NCBI GenBank assembly: GCA_014058105.1
Contig: JACGCM010001123.1
Coordinates: forward strand, 372,001-436,000
Length of the DNA stretch: 64,000 nucleotides
Direction: 5' to 3'
Origin: Kingdonia uniflora
Taxonomy: Eukaryota > Streptophyta > Magnoliopsida > Ranunculales > Circaeasteraceae
A model generated the notes under the pieces. That model was not told the DNA's origin, searched no databases, and saw only the letters and a program-made list of their open reading frames with translations. Positions 11,395 to 22,993 of this stretch are shown in pieces. Position numbers and translations under genes: made by a program. Position 1 is the stretch's first letter. Each line of letters begins with the position of its first letter.

Positions 11395-11640
11395 ACAATG
11401 CTATTTAACCTAATAACGACATTAACATTGTAGTGAATAAACACTTTTCGTTTAAGTCATTTACAAAATTAACGTGACTTTCAAAGGAAAATAAGCAGTA
11501 ACGTCAGTTTGCAATAAAATGACTTAAATGCATTAATAAACTTGTTAAGTTATGGATAAAAGCAGAAAATATAAGTATCAAAGTCATTATTCAAAAAAAT
11601 GACGTTGATTAAATGACGTCGTAGCCCTTATTTATTCATC
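11395..11640. mobile_element. Eroded CACTA transposon end
   Basis: 11580-11632 reads AAAAAATGACGTTGATT, then AAATGACGTCGTAGCCC and TTATTT. This aligns closely with the reverse complement of both left-type ends at 48865 and 54652, including the TGTAGCCC and TTATTT positions. The outermost TTTGTTGTAGTG is eroded to a non-matching sequence near 11640. Scattered AACGTC/GTCATT words fill 11400-11580. The terminus points right; the matching left end was not found. Confidence 0.6.
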
Positions 11641-12214
11641 ATCTTTCAATAACAGAAATCAGGAAAACAATTAGCCTTTAGTTCCCACATATTTTCCTGC
11701 AATTAGTCTTTAGTCCCTATTTCTTTAATTTCAGCTTTAATGATGATTGATAAAATTTGACACCCAGCACCACATTAGAGCACACAATATCAAAAAACAC
11801 AGCCCCACATGAAAAAGAAGAAGAAGAAGATGAGCTTGTTGTTGTGGGTCTCCCCTTCTCCACTTTCTTCTCCCTCTTTCCATTGTTATGGTTGTTATTG
11901 TTGAATAAGACCTACAAGTTCCTCCACCACTATCACAAGGTAAAAAATAGTTAAAATCAGCTCCAAAACCTCTCAACACTTCACAAATCATCAAAGGGAG
12001 ATGAATCCATTTCTGATTCCTACTTAATAAATACTCTTGATTCCCATTAAAACTTAAAAAATTACCTGAGGATAACTTGTTACTTGTAGGAAAATATCAC
12101 GTACAACTCGCAAAAGGGTAGATTAGTCACTTCATGTCAAAATTTAACATTATGGGAGGTTGACCTATGGTCAGAGGCCATTTGGAGACCAAAAATATAT
12201 ATTTCAACAACTTG
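11641..12214. other. Unassigned interval
   Basis: Contains a short (GAA)n run at about 11815-11829 and a 65-residue plus-strand frame (11757-11954) with a hydrophobic centre. Neither is convincing as a gene. The next recognisable sequence, an integrase fragment, begins at about 12215. Confidence 0.3.
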
Positions 12215-12905
12215 GGGTCTAAAGGCAAATATTCAGTTTGTAGGTGGGACTACACTAAAAAAATCCCAACACAATATTATTCATTCCCTGTCCAATCCAT
12301 ACTACCCCCAAGGAAATGGGCAGGCCAAAATCACCAACAAGACGATAGTGGATGGAATCAAAAAGAGGCTCAAATCAGAAAAGAAAGAAAATTGGATAAG
12401 GGAGATGGCACATGTCTTGTATGCCTACCGTACTACACCAAGACAATCCACTGGATGTTCCCCCTTCCTCATTGCTTATGGAACTGAAGTCGTCATCCCA
12501 ACTGAATACCACCATCCTGTCAAAGATCACAAGCTAAAAGATGAAGAAAATAAGTTTGAGCTAGGTCTACAATATGAATTGGATCGATGAGACCCAAGCT
12601 TAAGTTATTGCCAACCTGGGTTGATATCATCATATGCTAGCCAGTTTGTACAACAGAAGAGTCAGAAGTTGTGAATTTCAAATTGACGATCTAGTCCTCA
12701 GGAAGATACCCAAGAGAAAAAAATAGTTGCATGCCAGGAAGCTTGTAGAGAATTGGGAAGATCTGTTTCTAGTAGTAGAATGGACTAGACTTGGGTCCTA
12801 CTACCTCATGATAGAGAAAGGTGTCAGGATACCAAGCCCTTGGAATTAAAACAATATTATCGCTAAATCCCTAGTTCCCGAGTACAGGATACATCTATTC
12901 TAATT
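12215..12905 (+). pseudogene. Tat-A: Gypsy integrase C-terminal part
   Basis: From about 12290 a plus-strand frame reads YYPQGNGQAKITNKTIVDGI, then ENWIREMAHVLYAYRTTPRQ, STGCSPFLIAYGTEVVIPTE and KDEENKFELGLQYELD. This is the end of a Ty3/Gypsy integrase core, including the QGNGQAE-type motif that holds the catalytic Glu position (here Lys in place of Glu). It resembles Tat-lineage integrases, which lack a chromodomain. A stop follows at 12588. Degenerate C-terminal phrases (DDLVLRKIPKRKK, IIAKSLVPEYRIHLF) continue to 12903. The left edge is truncated: upstream integrase, RT and gag are absent. Confidence 0.8.
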
Positions 12906-13493
12906 TTTTACATTTCAAAAGTGAGATTCCAATTTCCAATAGTGTGTATATTCTTCTCTACTAAATGAAAACTTTCAAGTTTTTCCCCACATCACTCTAC
13001 AATCGTACATTTATACAAATATCAACGATTAAAATAAATGTAATACAAACAAGTTTTCAATCAATGATCTTTACTATCTCTAAGATACAAGATAAAACAT
13101 AGGTAAAACTAGCTTTCATATGTCTAAGCATTTACAATACAGAACCAACAGTTTACTTATACATGTTTTTCTTATGGAAGGCCAGATGAACCTTCCCATA
13201 CCGTCAGAGGTCATGCAATCATGAAGTCTAGTGCTCGAGCCACAACATTCTATCTTCTTCGCTCTACCTGTTATGTACTAATTGGGCATATATCGGTCTT
13301 TATGGAGATCAGGCAATTACCTCAATCTACTTCAGTTTTGCATATACAACCATTGAATAATAAACAGTCATGCATAATATCCCTTTCAAACTCAAGCCTC
13401 TTCACTTCTTCCACAAAATAAGCTATTAATGCCATTATCTCCCTCGAGTGCACCTCTTCCATGGAAATCCTATATCGGTTCGGAATAGCCAGG
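12906..13493. other. Tat-A spacer between integrase and antisense gene
   Basis: AT-rich with no tandem array, unlike the same place in Tat-B and Tat-C. Some minus-strand sequence may be the trailer of the antisense gene. Confidence 0.35.
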
Positions 13494-15880
13494 TCAGCAA
13501 AATTTTATCCAAATGTGTGTAGTGGGCATTTGCTCGCTCCAAGCACCCTCTAAGACCAACACGGTATAAGTCAAGTCAGCCACCAATCCCATAGACTTTT
13601 CTTGATCAACCCAATTTTTCTTTTTTAACTCCTCAACTTCACTACGCAATGCCAACAACTCCACCTCCCGTACATTACTTTCACCAGCACCAGCGTTCTT
13701 CAAAATTTAATCCTTATACTTGATAACTTCTTCTAACTCTTTAACTTTGATTAGAGAAACGTCTAACCTATTACCACTCTCTCTAGCTCGCTTATTAGCC
13801 TTCCTTACAGCAGCTCTAATGCAAGCCAAATCTGCCTCCAATTCTTTTATTCGAGCTTGAGCACAAACCAAATCACCCTTATCAGTAGCTACCTCAACGT
13901 CACTTTTTCTCTTCTTTGATCACTCTATAGCCTCCGTCCTCTTGCCATGCGAACTTGACAATCAGCCTTCAACTTCTCCACTCATACATTAAGTTTATTG
14001 CATTGATTCTGAATAGTCCGAAGGCTAACATCTTTTACTTTTATGGTCTTACTCAGCTTCTCCACATCACTTTCGACACTCGCCAAGTCAGCTCGTGCCT
14101 TAACCAGTTCAACTCCCTTCATATCCAATTGCTCCCTCATAATGACAAGATTGTCCTTCAACTCTTTTACTTCCACCTTTAGCTCTTTGATGCGATATTG
14201 CACCACATCAACATCCTTACCTTTCACCCCCAATAATTTTACCATACTCTTTAACTTCGATACTTTATTCTGAGTACTCACTAGCTCACCCTACACTTTT
14301 TCTTTTTCCGTGTCCTTACTTTCGATCTGTTGGGTTAGATCGTTTACAGTCTCCCCTATCTTAATAAGCCTGATCTCCACTTTGACATCCTGATCTGCGC
14401 TCTCTTCATTTTCCAATTTATTCTTATCAAATTTGAGCCTAAACTGATAATTGCATTGAAGAGCATGTTCTTCACTCGATCGTACAGATTCTAACTCAGC
14501 CTGCACAAACAGCTCGATTAAGTGGTACATCAATGAGATGTTCAATATGCTAAAGTTTACTATATTACGTACATATCTCATAGATAATTATATTTATCAC
14601 AGGCCAATGCAACGAGATAATACTTAACCCTCAAGCTAGGGGGCTTTTTCGCTTTGGTGGCAAAAAAATCTACATCTCAGAATTGGATGAACCACTGATT
14701 CTCTCATATTTCAAGGTAAATATTTTTTTAATACTCAATATTTTTCTCGCATTCTAAAAAGAGTTGACTATACAATTCATGGGTTACTTTCGTTATCTTT
14801 TTATAATACAAAAAATCACAAAGATGTCTATCTTAGAACTATTCCTATCTGTCCTTGTACATTACTTTCCTCTAATCTCTTATGCCAACCATAATCGAGC
14901 TGCATATCGAGCACGGCTAAATTTTTGAGCTATTTTCTAACCTGATCTCCTTGTGCGAGGTCAACAGAGCTGCTGAAGAGTTTTGCTCCTTAGCGTGATC
15001 CTTATCTAAATCTTTAATTCTGAGGCGCAAACCTTAAGTTCCTACAAATCATTTACAATATATCATAGTTTACTCCATCGTTATCCTTTAAATGTATTTC
15101 ATACAACAAAAATCCTCAATTCACAATAACAATACTTCAGTTCTCTACCTTCTCATCCTCCCCTCCTTGGTTCTCTAGCTCAGTCCTAACAGAGACCGCA
15201 TCCAAGCCTTTAACAGTCACTTGAGGATAAATACCTTCAGCATCAGTCTCATCCTCATCATCTGGCTCATCAACCTCCACAAATCGCCCCTCCATAATAG
15301 CATCAACGTCATCCTGAGAATATCCAACCTTATAAATATTTTAACCGAGATTATCATGAGAAGTAGAGACTTTCTCCACACTCTTTTTTGCCTCTTCTGT
15401 GAGCTCGCCCATAGTTACCTGGAATGAATCCTTTAGGTCCTTTATCACCGAGCTCAAGCATGCCCTCTCTAGCGCTAAGTCATCCTTGAGTTGAGCAATT
15501 ATCTTCTCGAGCTTTGTCTTCCCATCCTCAAACCTGAGGCAGATTCCTTTCAATACACGTGAAACCTACAAAATAAAAATAAAAAAATCAGTTCAAATAT
15601 TTCGTGAGAATAGAACAAATTGCTGAGTTACACTTACCCTACACAGTTCCAGTTTTGCAGCAGTATCCAAACCCTCAGAATTTTATCGAGAAGCTACCTT
15701 CATCTTATTGTCCATAGCCACCAAATCGTCCTCCACAATCGGACTCACCACAGTTTCCTTTACCTCGTTCACTGCAGCTGGAGAATCCACTTTTCTCTTT
15801 TTCGAGCTCGTCGCAACCTCTCCAGTCTTCGTGGTCGCAGAATTCGAACCATCCACTTTGGCACTCTTCCTCTTTGGATA
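13494..15880 (-). pseudogene. Tat-A antisense coiled-coil gene, N-terminus lost
   Basis: The minus strand carries a spliced, strongly heptad-like gene opposite to Tat-A integrase. Reading from the right: an exon near 15880-15638 with a nuclear-type basic stretch (KKRKVDS) and EVKETVVSPIVEDDLVAMD; a 72-bp intron 15566-15637 with GTAAGT donor and TTTTGTAG acceptor; an exon with KTKLEKIIAQLKDDLALERA that continues past one stop into a very acidic segment. More coiled-coil exons follow at 15030-14940, 14581-14291, 14281-13982 (RIKELKVEVKELKDNLVIM) and 13925-13494 (ELLALRSEVEELKKKNW). Stops interrupt most exons. The N-terminal domain present in Tat-C and Tat-D copies is missing at the junction near 15.9 kb. 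The protein's role is unknown. Confidence 0.65.
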
Positions 15881-15930
15881 CTATCAGGTCCGAGTGGTGG
15901 ATTTTTTTGTTTCTTGAATCAGGTCGTATA
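15870..15930. other. Head-to-head junction between Tat-A and Tat-B antisense genes
   Basis: Up to about 15880 the minus strand encodes the Tat-A coiled-coil gene. From about 15900 the plus strand encodes the middle of the N-terminal domain of the Tat-B gene. Both genes lose their start here, and no LTR lies between them. Confidence 0.55.
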
Positions 15931-18900
15931 TGGCCTTAGAATTCCTCTGATTTACTTTCTAAAAGGGGTTATGAATGTCTTACAGTGTTGTCCTGCCCAA
16001 TTGAATGGGAATTCTTATGAGATGATGAGGGTTTACGAGGCACTGAATGAAAATGGAGGAAGGAAGGGATTGCTAAGCAGTTCGAAGTTGAAGATCTGTT
16101 GAAGTTTTATAAGTGGACGTATATTGAAAGTCAAAGTAGTGGTTACCTATATAGTGATTCCTCTAGGCCGAAATTCTTTAACTTTAAATCTGCTGGTAGA
16201 CCATAGAATGAACACCTTGTATGGGTAGAGGATAACTGTATGCAGGTTCCAGATGAACCAGCGCTCGAGCTGAATTATAGATATTATAATCCGAGTAAGT
16301 AATGTTGACCAATCTTCAAATAACTAATACCTTGTCTTCGATCTGTTACTTCATGATGTGTTATTTATTTTGGCAGAACCCAAACCGTCGGCTACGCCTG
16401 ATAAGACTAACCTGTTCGATTATGTTGCTTGAGATTAGGACGAGCTAAAGAAGGTACTTAGTGTGTTGAGTATCTGAAGAGACAAAATGGTAGATTCTGT
16501 AGCACCCAAAGTTTATTGAGCTCATTAGAAATGAGCTATGTCCGAGGGGAAAGTTGCTGAGACCGTTGTAGATGTACTGAGTCCACCTTCTGCACCTCAG
16601 ACTACCATGCGAACTACTCGAAAGGTCCGAAAGCCAGTTACAGGGGTTGTGGTTAAGGGAAAAGAGATCACAATGACTATGTCTGGTGGTGTGGAGGAAA
16701 AACTAGAAGTGAGCGCATTCGCTCTCGAGGAGGTTGAAAAGAGCTCTTTAAAGAGAAAACGGCATGGAGAGGAGGGCAGTCACCGAACTGTCCTGCATGC
16801 TGCGGCCAAAATAAAAGGGCTGGAGCAAAAATATTACCGTATGGCTGGGACGAACCCGCAACAGATTAAAGATGAGTATCTCGAGCATACGTTCATGGTA
16901 GGTATTTTGAAAATTGTTAATTGATCGAACTAAGAAAAACTGTTTAACTGACTCTGTCTTTAAGTTGTTTGTACTGACAGCTCTTAACACTGCTGAAGGG
17001 GGCACGAAAATGCTTGGACAAGAAGAACCAAGAGTTTGGCGCTCTGACAGTAAAGTTAGAGGCTTAGTCAGCTCGCATAAAAGAGCTCGAAGATGAACTC
17101 CTAGAGAAGGAGAGGATGGTTGAAGAGGCTGTAATGACTGCAAATTAGCTCGGTGTTCTGTCGAAGCATGACAAGCTTATGGCGGATTCGGTTGCAGCAA
17201 CCTCAGTGAAAAAAACTACTTTATCCAATCCTATTATAACCTTGGATTGAGTGAGGAAGATGTGGCACTGTCCTGTAGTGGTAGTTATAAGGAGGTGGTG
17301 TTCCCTTCAGAGTTTTAATAGGAAGTAATGGCTGATGATGTAGCTGTTTTGCCTAAGAAAGCGCCAGACCTGCCTTCAGGCCATATAGAGCCAATCCAAT
17401 CTACTAAGCCAATATTGGACCCACTAGTAGAACGTACAGAAACAGTTCCTCCTCTGGAGCAGACATTGAAATCTCCCTCTGAAGTAGACATTAGCAAGAA
17501 CTTTTAGCCGTTCTGTGGTATCATGCCTTATGTTTTGTAGCTCATTTGAATTGGATATGATAGTTCTCTATATAATCGTATACTATTGTTATTTAGAGTG
17601 ATGTTTGAAATATGTTTTTCACAAATGTATGTATTATAACAATATATTTGTACTCTGTATAGAATATAGAGCGACTGAGAAATATGAGCTCCGAACTGGA
17701 GAGGTCATTGAGTAGAGCGAGGGATTCCGTGGCTCGTATTCAACAGGTACTTATTAAAAGTAAATATGAGAGAAAGAATTTTAAGTTGAATTCAGAGAAA
17801 ACTTTTAAAGAGCTATATGATCTTCAATGTAGATATGCTAAGATAACAATAGAAAGAGATGAGGTATTAAGGAAGAAAGAGGAAAGTAGGTCATTAGTTT
17901 GAAAACCAAAAGAGTTGACCTGCTTTAAGGACCCGAGTGATAAGGCTAGGTGTCAAAGTATGTTAATAACTTTGACATTGTGCTTTGAGGTCGAAGTATA
18001 TAGTGAACGAGGGTTAAAGGAAGCTTATGTAGAGCTTTTGAAGGAGATGGGTGTAGTTCCGGACCCAGCTCAAGTTATGTTTTTAGCTCAAGAAGTACGT
18101 AATATTCATTGTTTAGAGGTGAGAAAGTGTTCTGCTCGAGCTAGTGTGTCTGCTATATGGGGTGATGTAGAACCTTAATATGATGTATTTGGCTTTATGT
18201 AGGCTCGGAAGGCTATGATAATTGTATTTTTCAGGATAACGAAATAGTAAATTGAGGTTCAAAAGTGATTAGAGGTTGAATTAAAGGGGTTACAAGCTGA
18301 TTTATTACAACATGAGGGTCAAAAAATAACTTTAGCAACGCGATTGTCTAAAGAAGTGACTGTTCGAATGAAGGTAGAAGTGGATTTGAGGGATTTAGGT
18401 GTATTGCAGAAAGACACGCGTCAGTGGCTACATAAAGCATAAATGACATTGAAGGATCATCTATATCCGTCACGAGCAAAGGTCGCTATTCGAGCAGAAC
18501 ATGAGCGTCATATTGACAGTGTTATAGAATTTTATGGGGGAGAACTGTATAGGGTAGAGAACGATTTTAGGAAGTTCGTGATGGGGTGTGGGAAGGATTT
18601 TGATGTTGAAAACTCCAAGGCTGAGAATATGTGGTTTGCTAAAGATGATGAAGAAATTGTTGGTGATAAACTCTTTTCGAGGTCGAGGGAATTGTCATCA
18701 GAAGAGGGTGTGGATGAGGTCGAAAGCCTGATACCCCGATCGCGGCAGAAACAACGTCCACAGGAGGTGGTAACTTTTACCTTTCTAAAGGATGTGCAAG
18801 TAGCGAACAAAAAGAGTTGGGAGATAAAGGGAAGTCTTCCCATTCCTTGAAGAATCGAAAATAGGGTATTCTCGGTTTTCTTTCCCGTCCCTGCATATGT

Positions 18901-20255
18901 GTTGGATCTTTGTATACTGTTATTGATGATATATAAAATTTGTTCTCTGTGATAATTAATGAAACGGTATATCGATATGATTCAGATACCATGTTCTTGT
19001 TTTAAATCTGTTAACTGTGAGATGTAATCTGTTGGTACAATCGAATTGTTTATGAATGTAAACTATGATGATAGGTGGAGTTAGTAGCTGTTCAAAGTCA
19101 GTGTGACATTTTACATGCCCATAATGAACAACTGACCGCCGATTTAATTTCAAGTCAGGTTGCTCTAAAGAGTGCTACTAAATTAGTAGAGAGAACGAAG
19201 GTGGAAATGGTGAAAGAGCGAGACGTTGGAGCTCGATTGTCCGAGGATCTACAAAAGAAAAAGGTAGATCTGGCCAATGAGCTGAGAAAAATAGAGGATT
19301 TAAGAGAAATTATAAGAAAGAAAGAGGTAGAATTTACATGTAGTTCGAGATAAACGGGTCAGCAGGGAGCGGAGTTGACATCAGTTCAAGTTCGAATTTC
19401 AAAATTGCTGGCAGACTTAGAGGAGGAAGGTAAGAATGTAAAAGACTTGCAATTCCAAGTGAATTTGCTTGAAGCAGAGGCAGCTGAGACGCATACGCGA
19501 GCTTCGAAGTATTGTGGCTAGTCGCTGATGTTTTGATAAAGAAGATGGAGGAGGCTTGTAATAGACAAAACGATAATATAAATACTGCTTAGAATAAAGT
19601 GGTAACGTTAGAGGATACCATATAGGGATTGAAGTTAAATGCCTTAGAACACCTGGATAAAAATAAGAAACTAAGGGATGCGGACACAAAGTTAGATGCG
19701 GACCTATTTCAGGTGGAGAAACATCTTGATGAAAGAAGGGTAGAATGGGAGGGCCACAAAGAAAAACTTGAGAGATCATTATCTTTGATTTATCATATGG
19801 ATAAGTTCATGATAGTGCTGGAGTCTTGGAATGCTGTTGTGCTATTTGAGAAGCGTCGAGTAGAGGTACGGTGCGAGCATTTGAAGACTTCATTGCGGGA
19901 GCTCAAATTAAGCTCAGCAAACTTATTCTACCTAAGAAGGTAAAGACTGAAACAGGTAGTGTGTATGAGAGATATATGACAACAGAGATTGAAAAAAGAA
20001 AGTGAACTGGTGTATGACGCTATTGTTGGAAAAAGTGTGCAGTGCGACATGGAGGCGATACGGTGTGAGTATCTGGGTCCCTTGATAGCCAAAATTGAGG
20101 TTCTGAGACAACGTATGGTTAGAGATGGAAAGAAGATCGTTACTGGAAGAATGCCAGAGTTTATGCGTCAACGACTGTACGTACATTGCGTACCTGACAT
20201 TGCGGGACCTTCTAATAGAGGTGACAGTTCAAGTGATAGCTCTAGCGAGGGGTAA
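15890..20255 (+). pseudogene. Tat-B antisense coiled-coil gene
   Basis: A plus-strand gene opposite to Tat-B pol. It starts mid-domain with LRIPLIYFLKGVMNVLQ and CPAQLNGNSYEMMRVYEALN. This aligns with the equivalents in Tat-C ([17 protein letters not shown]) and Tat-D, and resembles the plant 'putative gypsy-type transposon' N-terminal domain. Later exons are seen at 16538-16900 (basic linker, SLKRKRHGEEG, donor GTAGGT), 17684-17900, 17915-18178, 18443-18850, 19075-19353, 19629-19943 and 19989-20255. They are mostly long charged helices (for example DLQKKKVDLANELRKIEDLR) and end in a Ser-rich tail (RGDSSSDSSSEG). AT-rich introns and stops separate them. The N-terminus is lost at the Tat-A junction. 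Function unknown. Confidence 0.65.
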
Positions 20256-20427
20256 AGATTGAGGGGATGTGATATGTATACTAATACGTATATTGTAGGA
20301 AAATAGGAATATCTAGAATGATGATTTATACTAACCTTTTATGCCAACGATGTGGTATTGGTCAAACATCTATTATATAGGATGGTTCTCAGAGATTATC
20401 GATCGTAGAAGAAATAGGTGGTTGGTC

Positions 20428-20854
20428 GGTCTGGCCTAAGCAACAAACGATCTATAATCTAATAGATGATTAGTTTGTCCGAAGCAACAAATGATCTGTA
20501 AAGTAATAGAAGATCAGTTTGGCCGAAGCAACAAACGATCTGCATACTAATAGATGATCAGTTTTGCCGAAGCAACAAACAATCTGTAATGTCATAGATG
20601 ATCAGTTTGGCCGATGCAGCAAACGATCTGTACTATAATAGATGATAAGTTTGGCCAAAGTAACAAACGATCTGTAATGTCATAAATGATCAGTTTGGCC
20701 GAAACAACAAACGATCTGTAATGTCATAGATGATCAATTTGGCCGATACAGCAAACGATCTGTACTGTAATAGATGATCAGTTTGGCCGAAGCAATAAGC
20801 GATTTGTAATGTCAGAGATGATCAGTTTGGCTGAAGCAGCAAATGATCTGTAAC
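20428..20854. repeat. 44-bp minisatellite, about 10 copies
   Basis: Units follow the pattern GTTTGGCCGAAGCAACAAAC, then GATCTGTAATGTCATAGATG, then ATCA. Copies are 75-95 percent alike. Variant units with GATGCAGC or GATACAGC and CTGTACT occur every third unit (the fifth and eighth), giving a 132-bp higher-order period over six units. The array lies between the integrase end and the antisense gene of Tat-B. Confidence 0.9.
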
Positions 20855-20859
20855 CTGTA

Positions 20860-21122
20860 TATTGAAGTACTTGCTGGATATATTAGAAAAGTATTATAGT
20901 GTAGGGCAATCAAACACAAGTATTTTATTGGTGTAAGATTGACGTACGATGAATACGTTAGATAGAGTACTGTATGAAATAATAGAAAGTACTCAGATGT
21001 ATTTGGATCAAACATAAGTCTTTCATTGATCTAAGATCGTCATACAAGATGATGGATTGATTTGTCGAAAAGTACACTGTGATGGATTATTATCTTTGAT
21101 ACAACTTTAGTCTCCTTGTGTT
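20860..21122. other. Spacer between Tat-B minisatellite and integrase end
   Basis: Contains two copies of a phrase resembling ATCAAACA(C/T)AAGT..TT.ATTG.T.TAAGAT.G at about 20909-20940 and 21007-21040. No gene seen. Confidence 0.4.
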
Positions 21123-22436
21123 CTAAGGGTTAGGTATTCGTTCTCCATGTTCAGTGGCGAGATCGTAAGAAGCCAGGCTACTTTTTCTAAGAATAACAAA
21201 AGGACCTTCCCAATTTTTGGGTAGTTTCCCAGCGCTTGCTTCCTTTTTGTGTTTGGGAATTTCTCGTAGGACGAGGTTCAGGATCTTGAATTCCCTATAA
21301 CAAACGTGCTTGCTGTATGATCGGGATAGAGCTTGGTGGTATCTTCCCAAATTCATGATTGCTCTGTTTCTAGTTTCTTCGATCCAATTCATGTTACATG
21401 CCAACTGGTACTCATTCTCTTCATTCGTCATGGTATGGCCGCGAATAGGATGATGATACTGAGTGGGGATGATGGCTTCTGCACTGTAAGCCAGGAGGAA
21501 TGGTGTGCATCCCATTGATACTCGAGGTGTTGTTCGGTAAGCCCATAACGCATGTGGTAATTCTAGGACCCAATTACCTTTTTTTCTCGTTCAAGCGCTT
21601 TATTATTCCATCCATGATATTTCGGTTAGTAATTTCGGCCTGACCATTTCCTTGTGGTTAATATGGGTTGGAAGGAAAGTGTATGATGTTGTGCCGATTG
21701 AGGAATTTGATGACTCTGGATCCAACAAACTGAGGTCTATTGTCGATTCTGATAAGATGCGGGCACACCAAACTGGATAATGATAGTTTCCCAGATGAAT
21801 TTGATGACTTCATCCTTTCGTGTGCGACACAGAAGAACTGCTTCTACCCACTTAGTGAAGTAATCCATTGTTACTAGCAGATGTTTCCATTTTCTTGGTG
21901 CAGTGAAAAATTCTCTTACAAGGTCGAGGGCCTATCTTTTAAATGGCCATACGATGTTGCTAGAATGAAGTTCCAAGGTTGGAGCTCAAATTTGGGGACC
22001 ATAACGTTGGCAGGCATCGCACTTGCTCATGAGTTCGATGGCTTGAGCTTTTATTTTGGGCCAGAAGAGTCCTTGGGTAGGAGCTCAATTTAAGAGAGAT
22101 CGTCCCACCGCATGGGAACCACAAGTTCCTTCATGGAGTTCGTGTTGATACTTCTGTGCTTCTTTGTTCGACAAACATTCGAGGTACGGTCCTTTGACCG
22201 AACTTTTGTAAAGGAGACTGTTGTCCACAATGTATCGCTTAGCATTATCAAGTGCGCGTCTCTTCTCTGTGGGATCTGTAGGGAGTTCACCGTCAATGTG
22301 TTTTTAGTCCCAATATACTTGGTAAGGTCATTTCCAATCATCCTCATCCTCTTCAACTCCCCTAGTATTGACAGAATTTGAGGTTATGATGTTAATACTG
22401 GGGGTGGATGATACTTCAATCTTTAGATAACGGGCA
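21123..22436 (-). pseudogene. Tat-B integrase with zinc-binding region
   Basis: Minus-strand reading from the Tat-C insertion site downward gives RNase-H-like tail sequence, then the integrase zinc-binding area (CDACQRYGPQ), LLVTMDYFTKWVEAV (first Asp), EVIKFIWETIIIQFGVP, degraded sequence over the second Asp and Glu, and MGCTPFLLAYSAEAIIPTQY in the open stretch 21123-21515. The C-terminal part has LVLREIPKHKKEASAGKLPK and NWEGPFVI, which is Tat-like with no chromodomain. Several stops and frameshifts lie between 21516 and 22000. The frame was originally continuous with 35067 onward; Tat-C interrupts it. Confidence 0.85.
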
Positions 22437-22930
22437 TGTAGTAGCATATTCCCCAGATTCGACAAGAGTAAGCCAGCAAAGCGTAGTCGAAGATAGCCCA
22501 TCTATGATCGAAGGTCAACATTCGAGAAGTTACCTCAAGTCCTCGACCTGCCAAAAGTAGTCATTGTGCCTGGTCAAGAAAAGAGCTGTTAGAGATCCGC
22601 GAAGTTCGTCCACTCCCCCCGGGATAGGAGACTATTTCTTTCTTTTTGTAAACTGCCCGTGTCTACTATAAATACAAGTAGAAAATAGATGAAAAGGGGA
22701 CACACAATCCACAAACCTTGTCATTTTTGTTACTTTAACCATACTATCACTCCAAATTATGTAATAACTAGCAATATACTGGATTTTACATTAAAATTCT
22801 CCTTGAGGTCGTGGTTTTTCTCAGCTTTTTTTGAGTTTTCCACATAAGATCTGGTTTATCTAGTCTTATTGTATACTCTTTACGAATAAGTATTGGCAAA
22901 GATTCTCCTTCCAGAAAATATGCCACTACA
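22437..22930 (+). repeat. Tat-C 5' LTR
   Basis: Begins TGTAGTAGCATATTCC and ends TGCCACTACA, 494 bp. The promoter box TATAAATA is at 22667-22674. It is followed immediately by the PBS. Confidence 0.92.
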
Positions 22931-22947
22931 ATTGGCACCGTCTGTGG
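22931..22947 (+). other. Tat-C primer-binding site
   Basis: ATTGGCACCGTCTGTGG directly follows the LTR. The same word in nearly the same form follows the LTR of Tat-B (39251-39267, minus). I do not assign the tRNA. Confidence 0.75.
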
Positions 22948-22993
22948 GAATTACCACACATTTTTTTACCATTGCTGATCTAAACACCTTCTA

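Larger units (their letters stand above)
15885..22436 (-). mobile_element. Tat-B, 3' half (truncated at left)
   Basis: Right-to-left this holds the integrase region, a 44-bp minisatellite and the antisense gene of a minus-strand Tat-lineage Gypsy element. It is separated from its 5' half (35067-39995) by the Tat-C insertion. No 3' LTR is present, because the element stops at the junction near 15.9 kb. Confidence 0.8.

Noticed and set aside
11757..11954. Small plus-strand ORF with acidic start and hydrophobic segment
   Set aside because: Low-complexity GAA run and no family resemblance; the opposite strand is open as well, so chance is likely.
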